Shown: piece by piece, positions 24,321 to 33,602 of the stretch
Layout: every line of letters starts with the position of its first letter
Position numbering within the stretch: position 1 is the first letter of the stretch
NCBI RefSeq assembly: GCF_039851965.1
Contig: NZ_CP156674.1
Location: 3,348,001 to 3,412,000, forward strand
From: Pseudalkalibacillus hwajinpoensis
Lineage (GTDB): Bacteria > Bacillota > Bacilli > Bacillales > Guptibacillaceae
DNA: 64,000 nucleotides
Direction of reading: 5' to 3'
Program-made: the position numbers and the translations under genes
The notes under the pieces: model-generated
Databases searched by the model: none
Told to the model about the DNA's origin: nothing
What the model saw: the letters and a program-made list of their open reading frames with translations, nothing else

Positions 24321-25499
24321 TTGAATAAGGAACATCGATTTGAAACGAAAGCGATTCATGAAGGTTATGAAGCTAAAGCGCACTGCAACAGTCTTGCATC
24401 ACCTATTTACCAGACGTCAACGTTTACATTTGAAACAGCTGAGGCTGGGGAAAAAAGATTTTCAGGTGAGGAACCTGGCTATATTTATTCAAGACTTGGA
24501 AATCCTACCGTTCGCATGCTCGAAGAACGAATCGCTTCGCTTGAAAATGCGGAAGCTGGCTTAGCGTTTGGTTCAGGAATGGCTGCTGTTTCAGCAGTTT
24601 TGATGAACTTCGTTCGTTCAGGAGATCACATCCTTTGTTCCGAAGGAGTTTACGGCTGTACTTTTGGTTTGCTCAACATGTTAAAAGATAAATTCTCAAT
24701 AGATCACGATTTGCTTCCTTTAGATTCGAAAGACCAAATTAGAGGAGCTATTCGTCCTAATACGGCAGTCATTTATATTGAAACCCCGATTAATCCAACT
24801 TTAAAAGTAATCGACCTTGAGATGGTTTCCTCCATTGCAAAAGAAAAGGGGATTAAAGTTGTGGTTGATAATACGTTCTCAACACCATATTTGCAGCGGC
24901 CTCTGGAGTATGGGTGTGACATTGTGTTGCATAGTGCGACTAAATACATTGGTGGACACGGTGATGTTATAGCTGGGCTGGTAGCTGGAGACCAAGAAAC
25001 AATCACGTCGATTGCAAAAAGTACACAAAAAGACATAGGTGGTATTCTTTCTCCTTTTGATGCCTGGTTATTGCTAAGAGGCTTAAAAACATTACCGATT
25101 CGGATGGATCGCCACTGTGATAATGCCAGAAACATAGTTGAAAAGCTAAATAGGCATCCCCGTGTGAGAAATGTGATGTATCCAGGGCTTAAATCATCGC
25201 CTTCACATTTAATCACTATGAAGCAGATGAAGTACCCTGGTGGGCTTATTAGTTTTGAACTTGAGGGGGGTAAAAAGGAAGCGCAGGTATTTATGAATAG
25301 ACTTAAGATGATTAAAATTGCGGTAAGTCTCGGAGATGCTGAGTCACTTATTCAACACCCTGCAACAATGACACATGCAGTTGTACCTGATGGAGAAAGA
25401 AGAAGAATGGGGATCAGTGAATCGCTTATTCGGTTGTCAGTTGGGTTAGAGGCGTGGGAGGATATTTGGGATGATCTTCTCCAGGCTCTAGAATCATAA
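24321..25499 (+). CDS. Trans-sulfuration-type PLP enzyme, probable methionine gamma-lyase
   Basis: A 392-residue Cys/Met-metabolism PLP enzyme. Seen: YSRLGNPT (Tyr56), the PLP-stacking GVYGCTF (Tyr111, Cys113), DNTFSTPYLQRPLE, and the Schiff-base lysine Lys208 in SATKYIGGHGD. A Cys in YGCTF is a hallmark of methionine gamma-lyases, which cleave L-Met to methanethiol, 2-oxobutyrate and ammonia; cystathionine gamma-lyases and synthases usually carry another residue there. The start is TTG 24321 after GGAGGGGG. Promoter with cre suggests carbon catabolite repression. The neighbour on the other strand reduces free methionine sulfoxide. A cystathionine lyase role cannot be excluded. Confidence 0.82.
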   Translation: MNKEHRFETKAIHEGYEAKAHCNSLASPIYQTSTFTFETAEAGEKRFSGEEPGYIYSRLGNPTVRMLEERIASLENAEAGLAFGSGMAAVSAVLMNFVRSGDHILCSEGVYGCTFGLLNMLKDKFSIDHDLLPLDSKDQIRGAIRPNTAVIYIETPINPTLKVIDLEMVSSIAKEKGIKVVVDNTFSTPYLQRPLEYGCDIVLHSATKYIGGHGDVIAGLVAGDQETITSIAKSTQKDIGGILSPFDAWLLLRGLKTLPIRMDRHCDNARNIVEKLNRHPRVRNVMYPGLKSSPSHLITMKQMKYPGGLISFELEGGKKEAQVFMNRLKMIKIAVSLGDAESLIQHPATMTHAVVPDGERRRMGISESLIRLSVGLEAWEDIWDDLLQALES

Positions 25500-25500
25500 A

Positions 25501-25545
25501 AAAGTCGTCTGGAGATCAATGGTGGTGATCTACCAGACGGCTTTT
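25501..25545. terminator. Bidirectional terminator between the gamma-lyase and fRMsr genes
   Basis: Stem GTCGTCTGG / CCAGACGGC, extended by AGATCA / TGATCT, flanked by AAAAAAG and CTTTTATA. Confidence 0.8.
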
Positions 25546-25553
25546 ATATAACC

Positions 25554-26039
25554 TTACAAATAATCTTGCAGTGCAGCAGTGAACTTTTCTAAATATTCTT
25601 GGTCAATTTCATCGAAGCGACCAATTTTGGGGCTATCGATATCCAATACTCCAAGAAGATCTCCAGAAGCATACATCGGAACAACAATTTCAGATTTGGA
25701 TGCAGCATCACATGCGATGTGGCCAGGAAATTCGTGCACATTTTCTATTCTCATGGTTGTTCCTTCTTTAGAAGCCGTACCGCAAACGCCTTTACCATTT
25801 TGGATACGAACACAGGCCGGAAGCCCCTGAAACGGTCCTAGTACAAGTTGATCACTTGCCTCTTCATAAAGGTAAAAGCCAACCCAGTTTACATCATTTA
25901 GAAATTGATTTAATAAAGCAGACGCATTTGCTAAATTAGCGAGTTGGTTTGTTTCGCCTTCTAGCAGTGCTCGTAATTGTTTAATAACCATTTGATAATT
26001 TTTTTCTTTCTTACCTGAATAGGATTCGACTTCAAACAA
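25554..26039 (-). CDS. ytsP: GAF-domain free-methionine-(R)-sulfoxide reductase (YtsP)
   Basis: A 161-residue single GAF domain. The three cysteines that the fRMsr family needs for catalysis and thiol relay are all present: LPACVRI, KGVCGTA and HIACDA. The enzyme reduces free (not protein-bound) methionine-R-sulfoxide in the cytoplasm. The end DIDSPKIGRFDEIDQEYLE is typical. AAAGAGG precedes the ATG. It converges on the methionine gamma-lyase gene, so two methionine-handling enzymes sit together. Confidence 0.88.
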   Translation of the reverse strand: MFEVESYSGKKEKNYQMVIKQLRALLEGETNQLANLANASALLNQFLNDVNWVGFYLYEEASDQLVLGPFQGLPACVRIQNGKGVCGTASKEGTTMRIENVHEFPGHIACDAASKSEIVVPMYASGDLLGVLDIDSPKIGRFDEIDQEYLEKFTAALQDYL

Positions 26040-26125
26040 GCCAATACACCTCTTTCTTACCTCGAAATTATGCTAATCATATCAAATTTTGCAAGTTAAT
26101 ACACATATTTTGTCGTACGATTGAT

Positions 26126-26154
26126 AGAGGAAAGCGTGAAAAACTAACGAATGA
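26126..26154 (+). promoter_or_regulatory. Sigma-H type promoter for refZ
   Basis: AGAGGAAAG (26126-26134; one base off RnAGGAwWW), an 11-base spacer, AACGAATGA (26146-26154; one base off RnnGAATww). The B. subtilis refZ gene is switched on early in sporulation under sigma-H and Spo0A. Confidence 0.62.
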
Positions 26155-26191
26155 GTATTAAGAGGATAGACGAATTTGGAGGTGGTTCCTA

Positions 26192-26845
26192 GTGAAGCAG
26201 GAGCGAGATACAGGATCGAAGCGAAGTGTTATCCAGGCCGCCATTCATCTTTTTAATACGAAGGGATTTAATGGAACATCTGTCCGTGATATTGCCGGGA
26301 AAGCAGAAGTGAATGTAGCCCTTATCTCCTATTATTTTGGTGGAAAAAAAGGTTTAGCCGAATTTCTAATGACCTCTTTTCTAGAAGGCTATGTGGAAGA
26401 AATCGGAAAGGCCTATCAACAGTTAGACAAAAAGTCAGCAAAGTTCTGCCTGGTAGAAGCCATTGAACGTGTCATGGAGTACCAGCATCAAAATAGACAG
26501 CTGGCACGGTTTGTTCATCGTGAAATCACATTCGATTCTGTCCTCGTTCGTGAAATCATGACCACTTATCTTGCAAAAGAAAAGTTCTATTTCTCTAAAA
26601 TCTTTGAAGTTGGGTTTGCCAGGAAGGAATTCCGTCCGCAGTCTATAGATTATATTGTCATGCAAATGAGAGGAATGCTCTGTATGCCGTTTCTCCAACC
26701 TCAATATATTCTTGAAGTCCATCATATTCAACCATCAGAAAATTATTTTATTGAGCGCTATACGAAGCAGCTAAAGGAATGGATTGAGCTTTACGTATGT
26801 AAGGCTGAAAAATGGGAAGTAAAGCCGCTCGTTATGAACGGCTAG
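26192..26845 (+). CDS. refZ: RefZ, TetR-family sporulation/division regulator
   Basis: A 217-residue TetR-type protein. The helix-turn-helix (about 25-60) reads FNGTSVRDIAGKAEVNVALISYYFGGKKGL. In B. subtilis RefZ (YttP) binds motifs near the origin, shifts FtsZ ring placement and helps set which chromosomal part enters the forespore. The start is GTG 26192 after GGAGGTGG. Its 3' end overlaps hisJ by 4 bases on the other strand. Position between the ytsP and hisJ genes supports the call. Confidence 0.86.
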   Translation: MKQERDTGSKRSVIQAAIHLFNTKGFNGTSVRDIAGKAEVNVALISYYFGGKKGLAEFLMTSFLEGYVEEIGKAYQQLDKKSAKFCLVEAIERVMEYQHQNRQLARFVHREITFDSVLVREIMTTYLAKEKFYFSKIFEVGFARKEFRPQSIDYIVMQMRGMLCMPFLQPQYILEVHHIQPSENYFIERYTKQLKEWIELYVCKAEKWEVKPLVMNG

Positions 26846-27660
26846 TATGGTGATCTGAGGTTCTGAGCTATTAACCGCTCCAGTCCTTGACCAATCCCTT
26901 TTGAGCTATGGGCATCTGAACCATAGACAAGAGGGATCTTTCGTTTAACGGCTTCGTGAATGACCCAGTCCGGTGGATATGTTTCGCCGCATAAAGGCTT
27001 TACTGTTCCAGCTCCATTGTAATCAAGGGAATACTTATTCACTTGAACAGCATCAAGTAACCGGTGAATCTCGTTCTCGAAATGCCCTTTGAAAGGATAT
27101 TTTTTTTGGAATTTATTAGCTAGAGTTAAATGTCCAATTCGAGTCGGTTTATATTTTCCTAAATGACTATGAATCGATTTCAGAACGGTTTCATAGTACT
27201 TTTGATGAACGTTTTCTGTTGAGCCAAATAAATCGATTAATTCTTGAAAAGCATCTGGACTATAATCAAGACATGTATATGTGTTTCCGTGTTTGAGGAA
27301 ATGGACTGATAGGATGGCATCATCTAAATATGGTCCAACCTCATCAAGAAAATGTTTCGTTTCTTCTTCAAAACCTTCAATATAATCAATTTCGAGTCCA
27401 CATTTCACATCAATTGTTCCGCGGTAAGTTTCTTTCAGCTTTCTAACAGCATGGAAATAGTCATAGAGACGTTCTCTACTCATACCACTATCCTTGTCAG
27501 GAACAGGATCATTGAAATTTACTGGGAGGGGGGCATGTTCTGTAAAGGTTAATCCTTTATAGCCAGTTTTTACTGCTTGAGTAAGGTACTCTTCAAATTG
27601 ATCGCTCGTCCCATGTGGACAAAAGGGAGAATGGACATGACCATCATATAGAATATTCAT
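26842..27660 (-). CDS. hisJ: Histidinol-phosphatase, PHP type
   Basis: A 272-residue PHP-fold phosphoesterase that removes phosphate from histidinol phosphate, step eight of histidine synthesis. Metal-binding motifs: DGHVHSPFCPHG at the start, TFTEHAPLP (about 38-46), LEIDYI, ILSVHFL and the C-terminal YGSDAHS. As in B. subtilis the gene lies away from the his operon, next to ezrA. GAAGGTGCTTTAGG precedes the ATG. It overlaps refZ tail-to-tail. Confidence 0.9.
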   Translation of the reverse strand: MNILYDGHVHSPFCPHGTSDQFEEYLTQAVKTGYKGLTFTEHAPLPVNFNDPVPDKDSGMSRERLYDYFHAVRKLKETYRGTIDVKCGLEIDYIEGFEEETKHFLDEVGPYLDDAILSVHFLKHGNTYTCLDYSPDAFQELIDLFGSTENVHQKYYETVLKSIHSHLGKYKPTRIGHLTLANKFQKKYPFKGHFENEIHRLLDAVQVNKYSLDYNGAGTVKPLCGETYPPDWVIHEAVKRKIPLVYGSDAHSSKGIGQGLERLIAQNLRSPY

Positions 27661-27883
27661 CCTAAAGCACCTTCTTTCTAGAATTCAAAAAGTTTATAAT
27701 ATAATCAAGGATTTTAGCTGTCGAATATTGAATTTATTTAGTCAAACAGGTAATTACATGGTATCATAAAAACATTAATAAATTTCCTACATATTCGTCT
27801 ATAAAAGATCTATATCTGACGATTTAGACTGCTTAAATAGCATGATTACATAAATTGATGATGTGGAAGAAGGGGTGCTTCCG

Positions 27884-29581
27884 TTGGAGTATATTGTCAT
27901 TGCGATAATTTTACTGGTCGCCGTTATTCTATTCGGCACTTTTGCGAGAAGAAAAATATACAATGAGATCGATCGTCTTGAAGAATGGAAGATTGATATT
28001 TTAAACAGACCTGTTACTGATGAGATTTCCAAGGTGAAAGGACTAATCATGTCAGGTCAAACAGAAGAGAAGTTCGAAAAATGGCGTGAAGAGTGGGACG
28101 AGATTGTAGCTGTTAAACTTCCTAATCTAGAAGACCAGCTTATGGATACTGAAGAAGCGGCTGAAAAATATCGTTTCCGTAAAGCGAAGATGACCTTAGC
28201 TGAAACGCGCGATCGACTGGAGCAGATTGAAACGCGGATTGAGCTAATGTTAAAAGACATAGACGAACTCGTTTCGAGTGAAGAGCAAAATCGAACGGAA
28301 ATTGTTTCGGTTCAGGAAGAGTTCAGAGAAGCGAAACAGCGATTGCTTTCGCAAAATCGTTCTCTAGGAAAAGCTTTTCCTACTCTTGAGACCGAGCTAG
28401 AAGATCTCAAGCAAAATCTTCAGCATTACGAACAGTTAACAGAAGAAGGTAATTACCTTGAAGCGAGAACAGTATTGAAAGATGTGCAGGATCGCTTAAC
28501 AGCAGTTCAGGAAAAGATCGCTGTTACTCCTGAGTTGATTGCACTCGTTCATACACAGATTCCCTCACAGCTTAAAGAGCTTGAGGATGGGACTTCGGTA
28601 ATGGAATCTGAAGGATATGTGCTGGACCATCTTGAAATTCAAGACCATATTGAACATGTAGAATCCGATCTCGTGAAATGGGAGTCTGCCATCGAGAAAA
28701 CGGAAGTAATAGAAGTGAAGTTAGAAATCGATGCGGTGCAGAGAAGCATAGAAGGACTCTACGATCAATTAGAGTCAGAGGTTGATGCCAGACATCTTGT
28801 TACTGAGAAAGTGGAAGAGCTTGAACATCAACTGTTTAAAACAAATAATAATCTCCAGGATCTACAAGAAGAGACGAATGTTGTTCAGCTTAGCTATCGG
28901 TTAGAAGAGCAGGAACTTAATATGATTAAAGAGATTGATAAAAAGATTTCTAATATGCATGTGCGTTTTAACACTGTGCGTGAAGCTGTCGATGGGAATA
29001 AACAAGCATACTCGTCCCTTGCAGAGACCGTTCTCACTCTAAAAGAAGAGCTTGCGAGCATCGATCATGATATGCAGATTCAAAAAGAGAATTTGCATAT
29101 GTTAAGAAAAGACGAGTTGAAAGCGTTAGAAACGATTAAAGACCTGAAACGAAAATTAATTGAATCCAGAAGAATGATGAAAGTTAGTAATCTTCCAGGC
29201 ATTCCTGAGACTTATCTAGATGGTTACGAGCTTGCTGAAGACATTATCGTCGAATTGAACGATCGACTCTCAGATGTTCCGCTGGATATTTATCAAATCA
29301 ATGAAGTGCTGTCAGATGCTGAACGTGCTGTTGAACATAGTACAGAGATAACGAAGAAGCTAGTGGAAGATGCCATTCTTACTGAACGATTAATCCAATT
29401 CGGTAATCGTTACCGTGGTAAACACCGAAGCGTAGATGAATTGCTTCAAAAGGCCGAAGATCATTTCAGACGCTACGAATATGATGACGCTCTTTCAACA
29501 GCTGAAGCTGCCATTGAAAAAGTTGATCCGCAGGTACTTCAGTCGCTTAAAGAAGATGTAAGAGAACCTGTAAGAACTTAA
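27884..29581 (+). CDS. ezrA: Septation ring formation regulator EzrA
   Basis: A 565-residue FtsZ-ring regulator with one N-terminal membrane helix (YIVIAIILLVAVILFGTF), a cytoplasmic body of five spectrin-like coiled-coil repeats, and the conserved C-terminal QNR patch LIQFGNRYR (about 505). It binds FtsZ, restrains extra ring formation and recruits PBPs. I chose TTG 27884 (MEYIVIAI) after AAGGGGTG; it gives the usual length (B. subtilis 562), while the in-frame GTG at 27863 adds residues not seen in the family. It is a single gene ended by a strong terminator. Confidence 0.94.
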   Translation: MEYIVIAIILLVAVILFGTFARRKIYNEIDRLEEWKIDILNRPVTDEISKVKGLIMSGQTEEKFEKWREEWDEIVAVKLPNLEDQLMDTEEAAEKYRFRKAKMTLAETRDRLEQIETRIELMLKDIDELVSSEEQNRTEIVSVQEEFREAKQRLLSQNRSLGKAFPTLETELEDLKQNLQHYEQLTEEGNYLEARTVLKDVQDRLTAVQEKIAVTPELIALVHTQIPSQLKELEDGTSVMESEGYVLDHLEIQDHIEHVESDLVKWESAIEKTEVIEVKLEIDAVQRSIEGLYDQLESEVDARHLVTEKVEELEHQLFKTNNNLQDLQEETNVVQLSYRLEEQELNMIKEIDKKISNMHVRFNTVREAVDGNKQAYSSLAETVLTLKEELASIDHDMQIQKENLHMLRKDELKALETIKDLKRKLIESRRMMKVSNLPGIPETYLDGYELAEDIIVELNDRLSDVPLDIYQINEVLSDAERAVEHSTEITKKLVEDAILTERLIQFGNRYRGKHRSVDELLQKAEDHFRRYEYDDALSTAEAAIEKVDPQVLQSLKEDVREPVRT

Positions 29582-29611
29582 CTCTCCTCAAAACGAGGAG
29601 AGTTTTTTTTG
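29579..29611 (+). terminator. Intrinsic terminator of ezrA
   Basis: Eleven-base stem AACTCTCCTC / GAGGAGAGTT, loop AAAAC, then eight T. Confidence 0.9.
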
Positions 29612-29613
29612 CA

Positions 29614-29641
29614 TTAAAAAAGCGCAGGATTATCCTGCGCT
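29614..29641 (-). terminator. Intrinsic terminator of brnQ
   Basis: Stem AGCGCAGGAT / ATCCTGCGCT around a single base; on the minus strand it is followed by TTTTTAATGC. It overlaps the last codons of brnQ. Confidence 0.8.
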
Positions 29642-30967
29642 CGAAGTATGGCCCGTGCTTTTTTTAATAAGTAAGAAGAATAGTCCGAGTACTCCTCCAA
29701 ACAATGCCGGTAGAAGCCATCCTACACCTTCACTATAGAGCGGTAAGGAATGCAGGATACTCACACCAGGCATAGAGATGTTTGCTCCTTCCAGGGCGTT
29801 TGGAATACTAATTAGCGTAGTGAAAAGAATTGCTCCTCGATAAACATAGTGATGAACTGAGAAAGTATAATTCAAAAAAGTTAGTAAGATCAAAACAATG
29901 GCTATTGGATAGATCGCGATCAAAACAGGCAATGTAAAGGTAATCAGCTGTGTAAGTCCAAGATTTGCTACGAACGCGCTAAAAACGGTAACGAGAAAGA
30001 TGACTGTTTTATAAGAAAGCATTGGATAGGCATTTGAGAAATATTCACCGCTGGCAGTTACTAGTCCTACTGATGTTGTTAAACAGGCAAACGTAATCGC
30101 AGCCCCAAGTAACAGTGTTCCAAATGTGCCAAATAGATAATCGGCAACACTAGCAAGAATGACACCACCATTACCAGCCTGGCCCACAAGGTCGAGACTT
30201 GTTGCACCAATAAAGGCTAGTGATAAATAGATGGCGGTTAATCCAACTGCTGCAAGAATCCCTGCTTTTAAAACAGCAAATGATATGGTCTTGCGATTTG
30301 TGATGCCTTTATCTTTTATAGCTTTAATCACAACCATACCAAACACAAGTGCAGCGATGGCATCCATTGTTAAGTAGCCCTCGATAAATCCTTTGAAAAA
30401 GACAGCACTTTCGTATTCAGGTGCAGGCTTGGAAAAAGTTCCAGGAGGATTGAGAAATGCCCCAACGATTAAACTGCCAAGCACGAGTATTAATAGAGGG
30501 GTTAAGATTTTCCCAACCCGATCGACTAATCGTGAAGGGTTTAAAGAAACCCAGAATGTGATGCCAAAAAATATAAGTGTATAGATAAATAATGGTAACC
30601 CGGTTGCATTTGTCGTTTCATTCAGAAAAGGAACTACCCCAATTTCGAATGCAACCGTCCCTGTTCTTGGAATACCGAAGAATGGACCAATTGCCAGATA
30701 AAGGATAGCGGTGAAAATGAAACCGAATGAGGGATGGACGCGGGATGCGATATCTTTCAGACTGCCTCCCGTTAGTCCGATGGCAGTTACGCCGAGTAAG
30801 GGTAGCCCTACTCCTGTGATGAGAAACCCTGCTGTTGCAGTCCAAATGTTTTCGCCCGCTGCTTGACCAAGAGCGGGCGGGAAGATCATATTTCCTGCTC
30901 CGAGAAAAAGCGCAAAGAGCATTAACCCTATCGTAAGCGTGTCTTTGTTCGATAAATTTACTTTCAT
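29630..30967 (-). CDS. brnQ: Branched-chain amino acid carrier protein BrnQ/BraB
   Basis: A 445-residue LIVCS-family secondary transporter with about twelve membrane segments, importing Leu, Ile and Val with Na+ or H+. The N-terminal LFALFLGAGNMIFPPALGQAAG is the family signature, and TGVGLPLLGVTAIG follows. In B. subtilis braB lies next to ezrA as here. CAGGAGGAAC precedes the ATG. CodY repression is expected from the family, but I found only a poor CodY-box match upstream. Confidence 0.93.
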   Translation of the reverse strand: MKVNLSNKDTLTIGLMLFALFLGAGNMIFPPALGQAAGENIWTATAGFLITGVGLPLLGVTAIGLTGGSLKDIASRVHPSFGFIFTAILYLAIGPFFGIPRTGTVAFEIGVVPFLNETTNATGLPLFIYTLIFFGITFWVSLNPSRLVDRVGKILTPLLILVLGSLIVGAFLNPPGTFSKPAPEYESAVFFKGFIEGYLTMDAIAALVFGMVVIKAIKDKGITNRKTISFAVLKAGILAAVGLTAIYLSLAFIGATSLDLVGQAGNGGVILASVADYLFGTFGTLLLGAAITFACLTTSVGLVTASGEYFSNAYPMLSYKTVIFLVTVFSAFVANLGLTQLITFTLPVLIAIYPIAIVLILLTFLNYTFSVHHYVYRGAILFTTLISIPNALEGANISMPGVSILHSLPLYSEGVGWLLPALFGGVLGLFFLLIKKSTGHTSSAG

Positions 30968-31192
30968 AAGTTCCTCCTGATTAAGCTGTTTAACATGTCG
31001 TAATTTTCGGACTTCATATTAACACAACTAATCGACAAATCATAACAAAAGATTAATATTTAATTATTCAAATAATTTAACTGTAGATGTACCAGGTTTT
31101 TTCGCATTATGGGAATGTTAACCAGCTATTGTCTATACTTTGATTGGATGGAAATATAAGTGAAATGATATGTCGCTATTCATCTCGATAGA

Positions 31193-31221
31193 TTGTTGAA
31201 TCTGCTTCTCTGTGGTAAGAT
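31193..31221 (+). promoter_or_regulatory. Candidate sigma-A promoter of nifZ-thiI
   Basis: TTGTTG (31193-31198), a 17-base spacer and extended -10 TGG-TAAGAT (TAAGAT 31216-31221), 39 bases before the start. The rest of the 30968-31260 gap is AT-rich, with no gene seen. Confidence 0.5.
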
Positions 31222-31260
31222 TATTAGTTGGAAATAATTGAAGACTGAAGGTGTCTTATT

Positions 31261-32400
31261 ATGATTTATCTGGATAATAGTGCCACAACAAAGCCATATA
31301 AAGAAGCATTAGATGCATACCGAATCGCAGCAGAGGATTATTTTGCAAATCCTTCGTCGCTTCACCGAAAAGGCGGTGAAGCGGAGAAACTGCTTAGACA
31401 AGCAAGAGCGAGTATTGCCGATTTGCTTCATGTAAAACCAGGTGAAATTGTCTTTACATCTGGTGGTACGGAAAGCAATAACCTAGCCATAAAAGGAACA
31501 GCTCTTCAATATATGAAAAGAGGAAAGCATCTCATTACGTCACAAATTGAACATGCCTCAACCATGGAATCGTTTCAGCAACTTGAAAAAATGGGCTTTG
31601 ACGTAACTTATTTACCAGTTGATGAGAATGGACTGGTTTCGCTGAGTGATCTAGAAAATGCACTTACTCCTCAAACGACTTTAGTTTCAATCATGCACGT
31701 TAACAATGAAATTGGCGCTATTCAACCTATGAAGAAGATTGGCCATCTTATCAATGATAAATCTCAAGCGGTCTATCATATTGATGACGTTCAAGGAATT
31801 GGGAAGGTTCCACTCGATATTAACGATGTTCAGGCTGATCTGATATCTTATTCAGCCCATAAATTCCACGGCTTAAAAGGCAATGGTATACTCATTAAAA
31901 AGCCAGGTCTTATTTTGTTTCCCCTTTTATCAGGGGGAGGGCAAGAAGATGCATTTCGTTCTGGTACAGAGAACGTTCCTGGTATTGTCGCGATGGCAAA
32001 AGCCCTTCGTTTATATTTAGAGAAGGCAGCGTCCGGAAGGAAAATACTTGAGGAGTGGAATGAAAAGGTACTTGCGGAGCTTTACAGGATCGATGGCGTG
32101 AGTTGCAATTCCTCTATAAAAGGGGCACCACATATTATTAATTTTTCGGTACCCGGAATAAAGCCTGAGGTATTGATTCACACTCTAGAACAAAAAGATA
32201 TCTATGTCTCGACGCGTTCAGCATGTTCTTCAAAAGCAGCGGAGGCAAGTCATGTTCTAACTTCAGCAGGTTTTTCAAAAGAGATAGCAAGAACGGCTAT
32301 CAGAATCAGTTTGTCGTTTGACACAACGAGCGAGGAACTTGATATTTTTATCAGTGAGCTTAAAGAAGCACTATCTAAACTAAAACATGTAATGAGGTAA
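31261..32400 (+). CDS. nifZ: Cysteine desulfurase (NifZ/IscS type)
   Basis: A 379-residue PLP enzyme that takes sulfur from cysteine onto its own active-site Cys. The PLP lysine lies in SYSAHKFHGLKGNG (about Lys203) and the persulfide Cys in STRSACSSKA (about Cys322). It begins MIYLDNSATTKPYKEA, the family start. In B. subtilis NifZ hands sulfur directly to ThiI for 4-thiouridine in tRNA. Here the thiI ATG is 5 bases after its stop codon, so the two are one operon. AAGGTG precedes the ATG. Confidence 0.93.
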   Translation: MIYLDNSATTKPYKEALDAYRIAAEDYFANPSSLHRKGGEAEKLLRQARASIADLLHVKPGEIVFTSGGTESNNLAIKGTALQYMKRGKHLITSQIEHASTMESFQQLEKMGFDVTYLPVDENGLVSLSDLENALTPQTTLVSIMHVNNEIGAIQPMKKIGHLINDKSQAVYHIDDVQGIGKVPLDINDVQADLISYSAHKFHGLKGNGILIKKPGLILFPLLSGGGQEDAFRSGTENVPGIVAMAKALRLYLEKAASGRKILEEWNEKVLAELYRIDGVSCNSSIKGAPHIINFSVPGIKPEVLIHTLEQKDIYVSTRSACSSKAAEASHVLTSAGFSKEIARTAIRISLSFDTTSEELDIFISELKEALSKLKHVMR

Positions 32401-32405
32401 TAGCC

Positions 32406-33602
32406 ATGTATGATCATATAATTATTCGTTACGGCGAGATTTCTCTTAAAGGGAAAAATAGAAAAGGATTTATTAGCTCTTTGAAAAAAAGAGTAAAGCA
32501 AGTGCTAACTGATTTTGATTCGATCGAAGTCCACCAATCTTTTGATCGTATGACCGTTAAATTAAACGGAGCAAATCCTGAACCTGTTATTGAAAAGCTT
32601 AAAACAGTGTTTGGGATCCATTCACTAAGTGTGGCGATCAAAACTGAGCATGATCTGGATCAGATTAAAGAAAAAGCACTTCAGCTTGTTCAAGATCAGC
32701 AAAACGGAGGAAGTATGACTTTCAAAGTTACCGTCAGACGTCCTTACAAACAATTCCCTCACCGTTCTCAGGATATGAACCGGGATATCGGTGGTCATGT
32801 GCTTCGAAATACAGAAAACCTGACAGTAGATGTTCATCATCCTGATTTGGAGCTGAAAGTAGAGATTAAAAAGGACGGGGCATACTTAAGCTGTAACAAT
32901 TCAGAAGGTGCTGGTGGTCTGCCAACGGTTCATGACAATAAAGTGATGCTTATGCTTTCCGGTGGAATTGATAGTCCAGTTGCAGGTTACTTGACGATGA
33001 AGCGTGGTGTAAAGGTAGAGGCCGTTCATTTTCACAGTCCTCCTTTCACAAGTGAGCGATCCAAACAAAAAGTGGAAGATCTCGCGAAAGTGCTGACTCG
33101 ATTCGGTGGCGACATTCGCCTTCATATTGTTCCGTTTACGAACACACAGAAGACGATTCAGAAGGAAATGCCTGATAATTACAGCATGACAATTATGAGA
33201 AGAATGATGATGCGTATTACAGAAAAAATAGCTGATCAGAATGGGGCGCTGGCGATTGCTACTGGTGAGAGTCTCGGACAGGTGGCGAGCCAAACCATTC
33301 AAAGTATGAATACCATTAACGAGGTAACAAATTACCCTGTTATACGACCACTTATTTCTATGGACAAACTGGAAATTATGAAGATATCTAGAGCGATCGA
33401 TTTGTATGATATCTCCATTCGCCCATATGAAGATTGCTGCACCGTGTTTTTACCGGAGGCTCCGAAAACGAAGCCGAAGCGCGAACATGCAAATAAGTTC
33501 GAGCAGTACCTGCCAATCGATGAACTTGTGGAGGAAGCGGTCGGAGGAGTGCAAACGATTCTAATTAAAGAAAATGAAGATGAGTTCACTGACTTGCTCT
33601 AG
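32406..33602 (+). CDS. thiI: tRNA 4-thiouridine synthetase ThiI (short form)
   Basis: A 398-residue tRNA sulfurtransferase that makes s4U8 in tRNA. Layout: N-terminal ferredoxin-like part, THUMP domain (about 60-165, FKVTVRRPYKQFPHRSQ), then the adenylating PP-loop domain with MLSGGIDSPVAGY (about 183-195). The C-terminal rhodanese domain of E. coli ThiI is absent, as in B. subtilis ThiI (401), which receives sulfur from NifZ. It is translationally close to nifZ. Confidence 0.94.
   Translation: MYDHIIIRYGEISLKGKNRKGFISSLKKRVKQVLTDFDSIEVHQSFDRMTVKLNGANPEPVIEKLKTVFGIHSLSVAIKTEHDLDQIKEKALQLVQDQQNGGSMTFKVTVRRPYKQFPHRSQDMNRDIGGHVLRNTENLTVDVHHPDLELKVEIKKDGAYLSCNNSEGAGGLPTVHDNKVMLMLSGGIDSPVAGYLTMKRGVKVEAVHFHSPPFTSERSKQKVEDLAKVLTRFGGDIRLHIVPFTNTQKTIQKEMPDNYSMTIMRRMMMRITEKIADQNGALAIATGESLGQVASQTIQSMNTINEVTNYPVIRPLISMDKLEIMKISRAIDLYDISIRPYEDCCTVFLPEAPKTKPKREHANKFEQYLPIDELVEEAVGGVQTILIKENEDEFTDLL

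Noticed and set aside
31002..31016. CodY-box-like sequence upstream of brnQ
   Set aside because: Only 9 of 15 positions match AATTTTCWGAAAATT; too weak to call, though CodY control of brnQ is likely from family knowledge.
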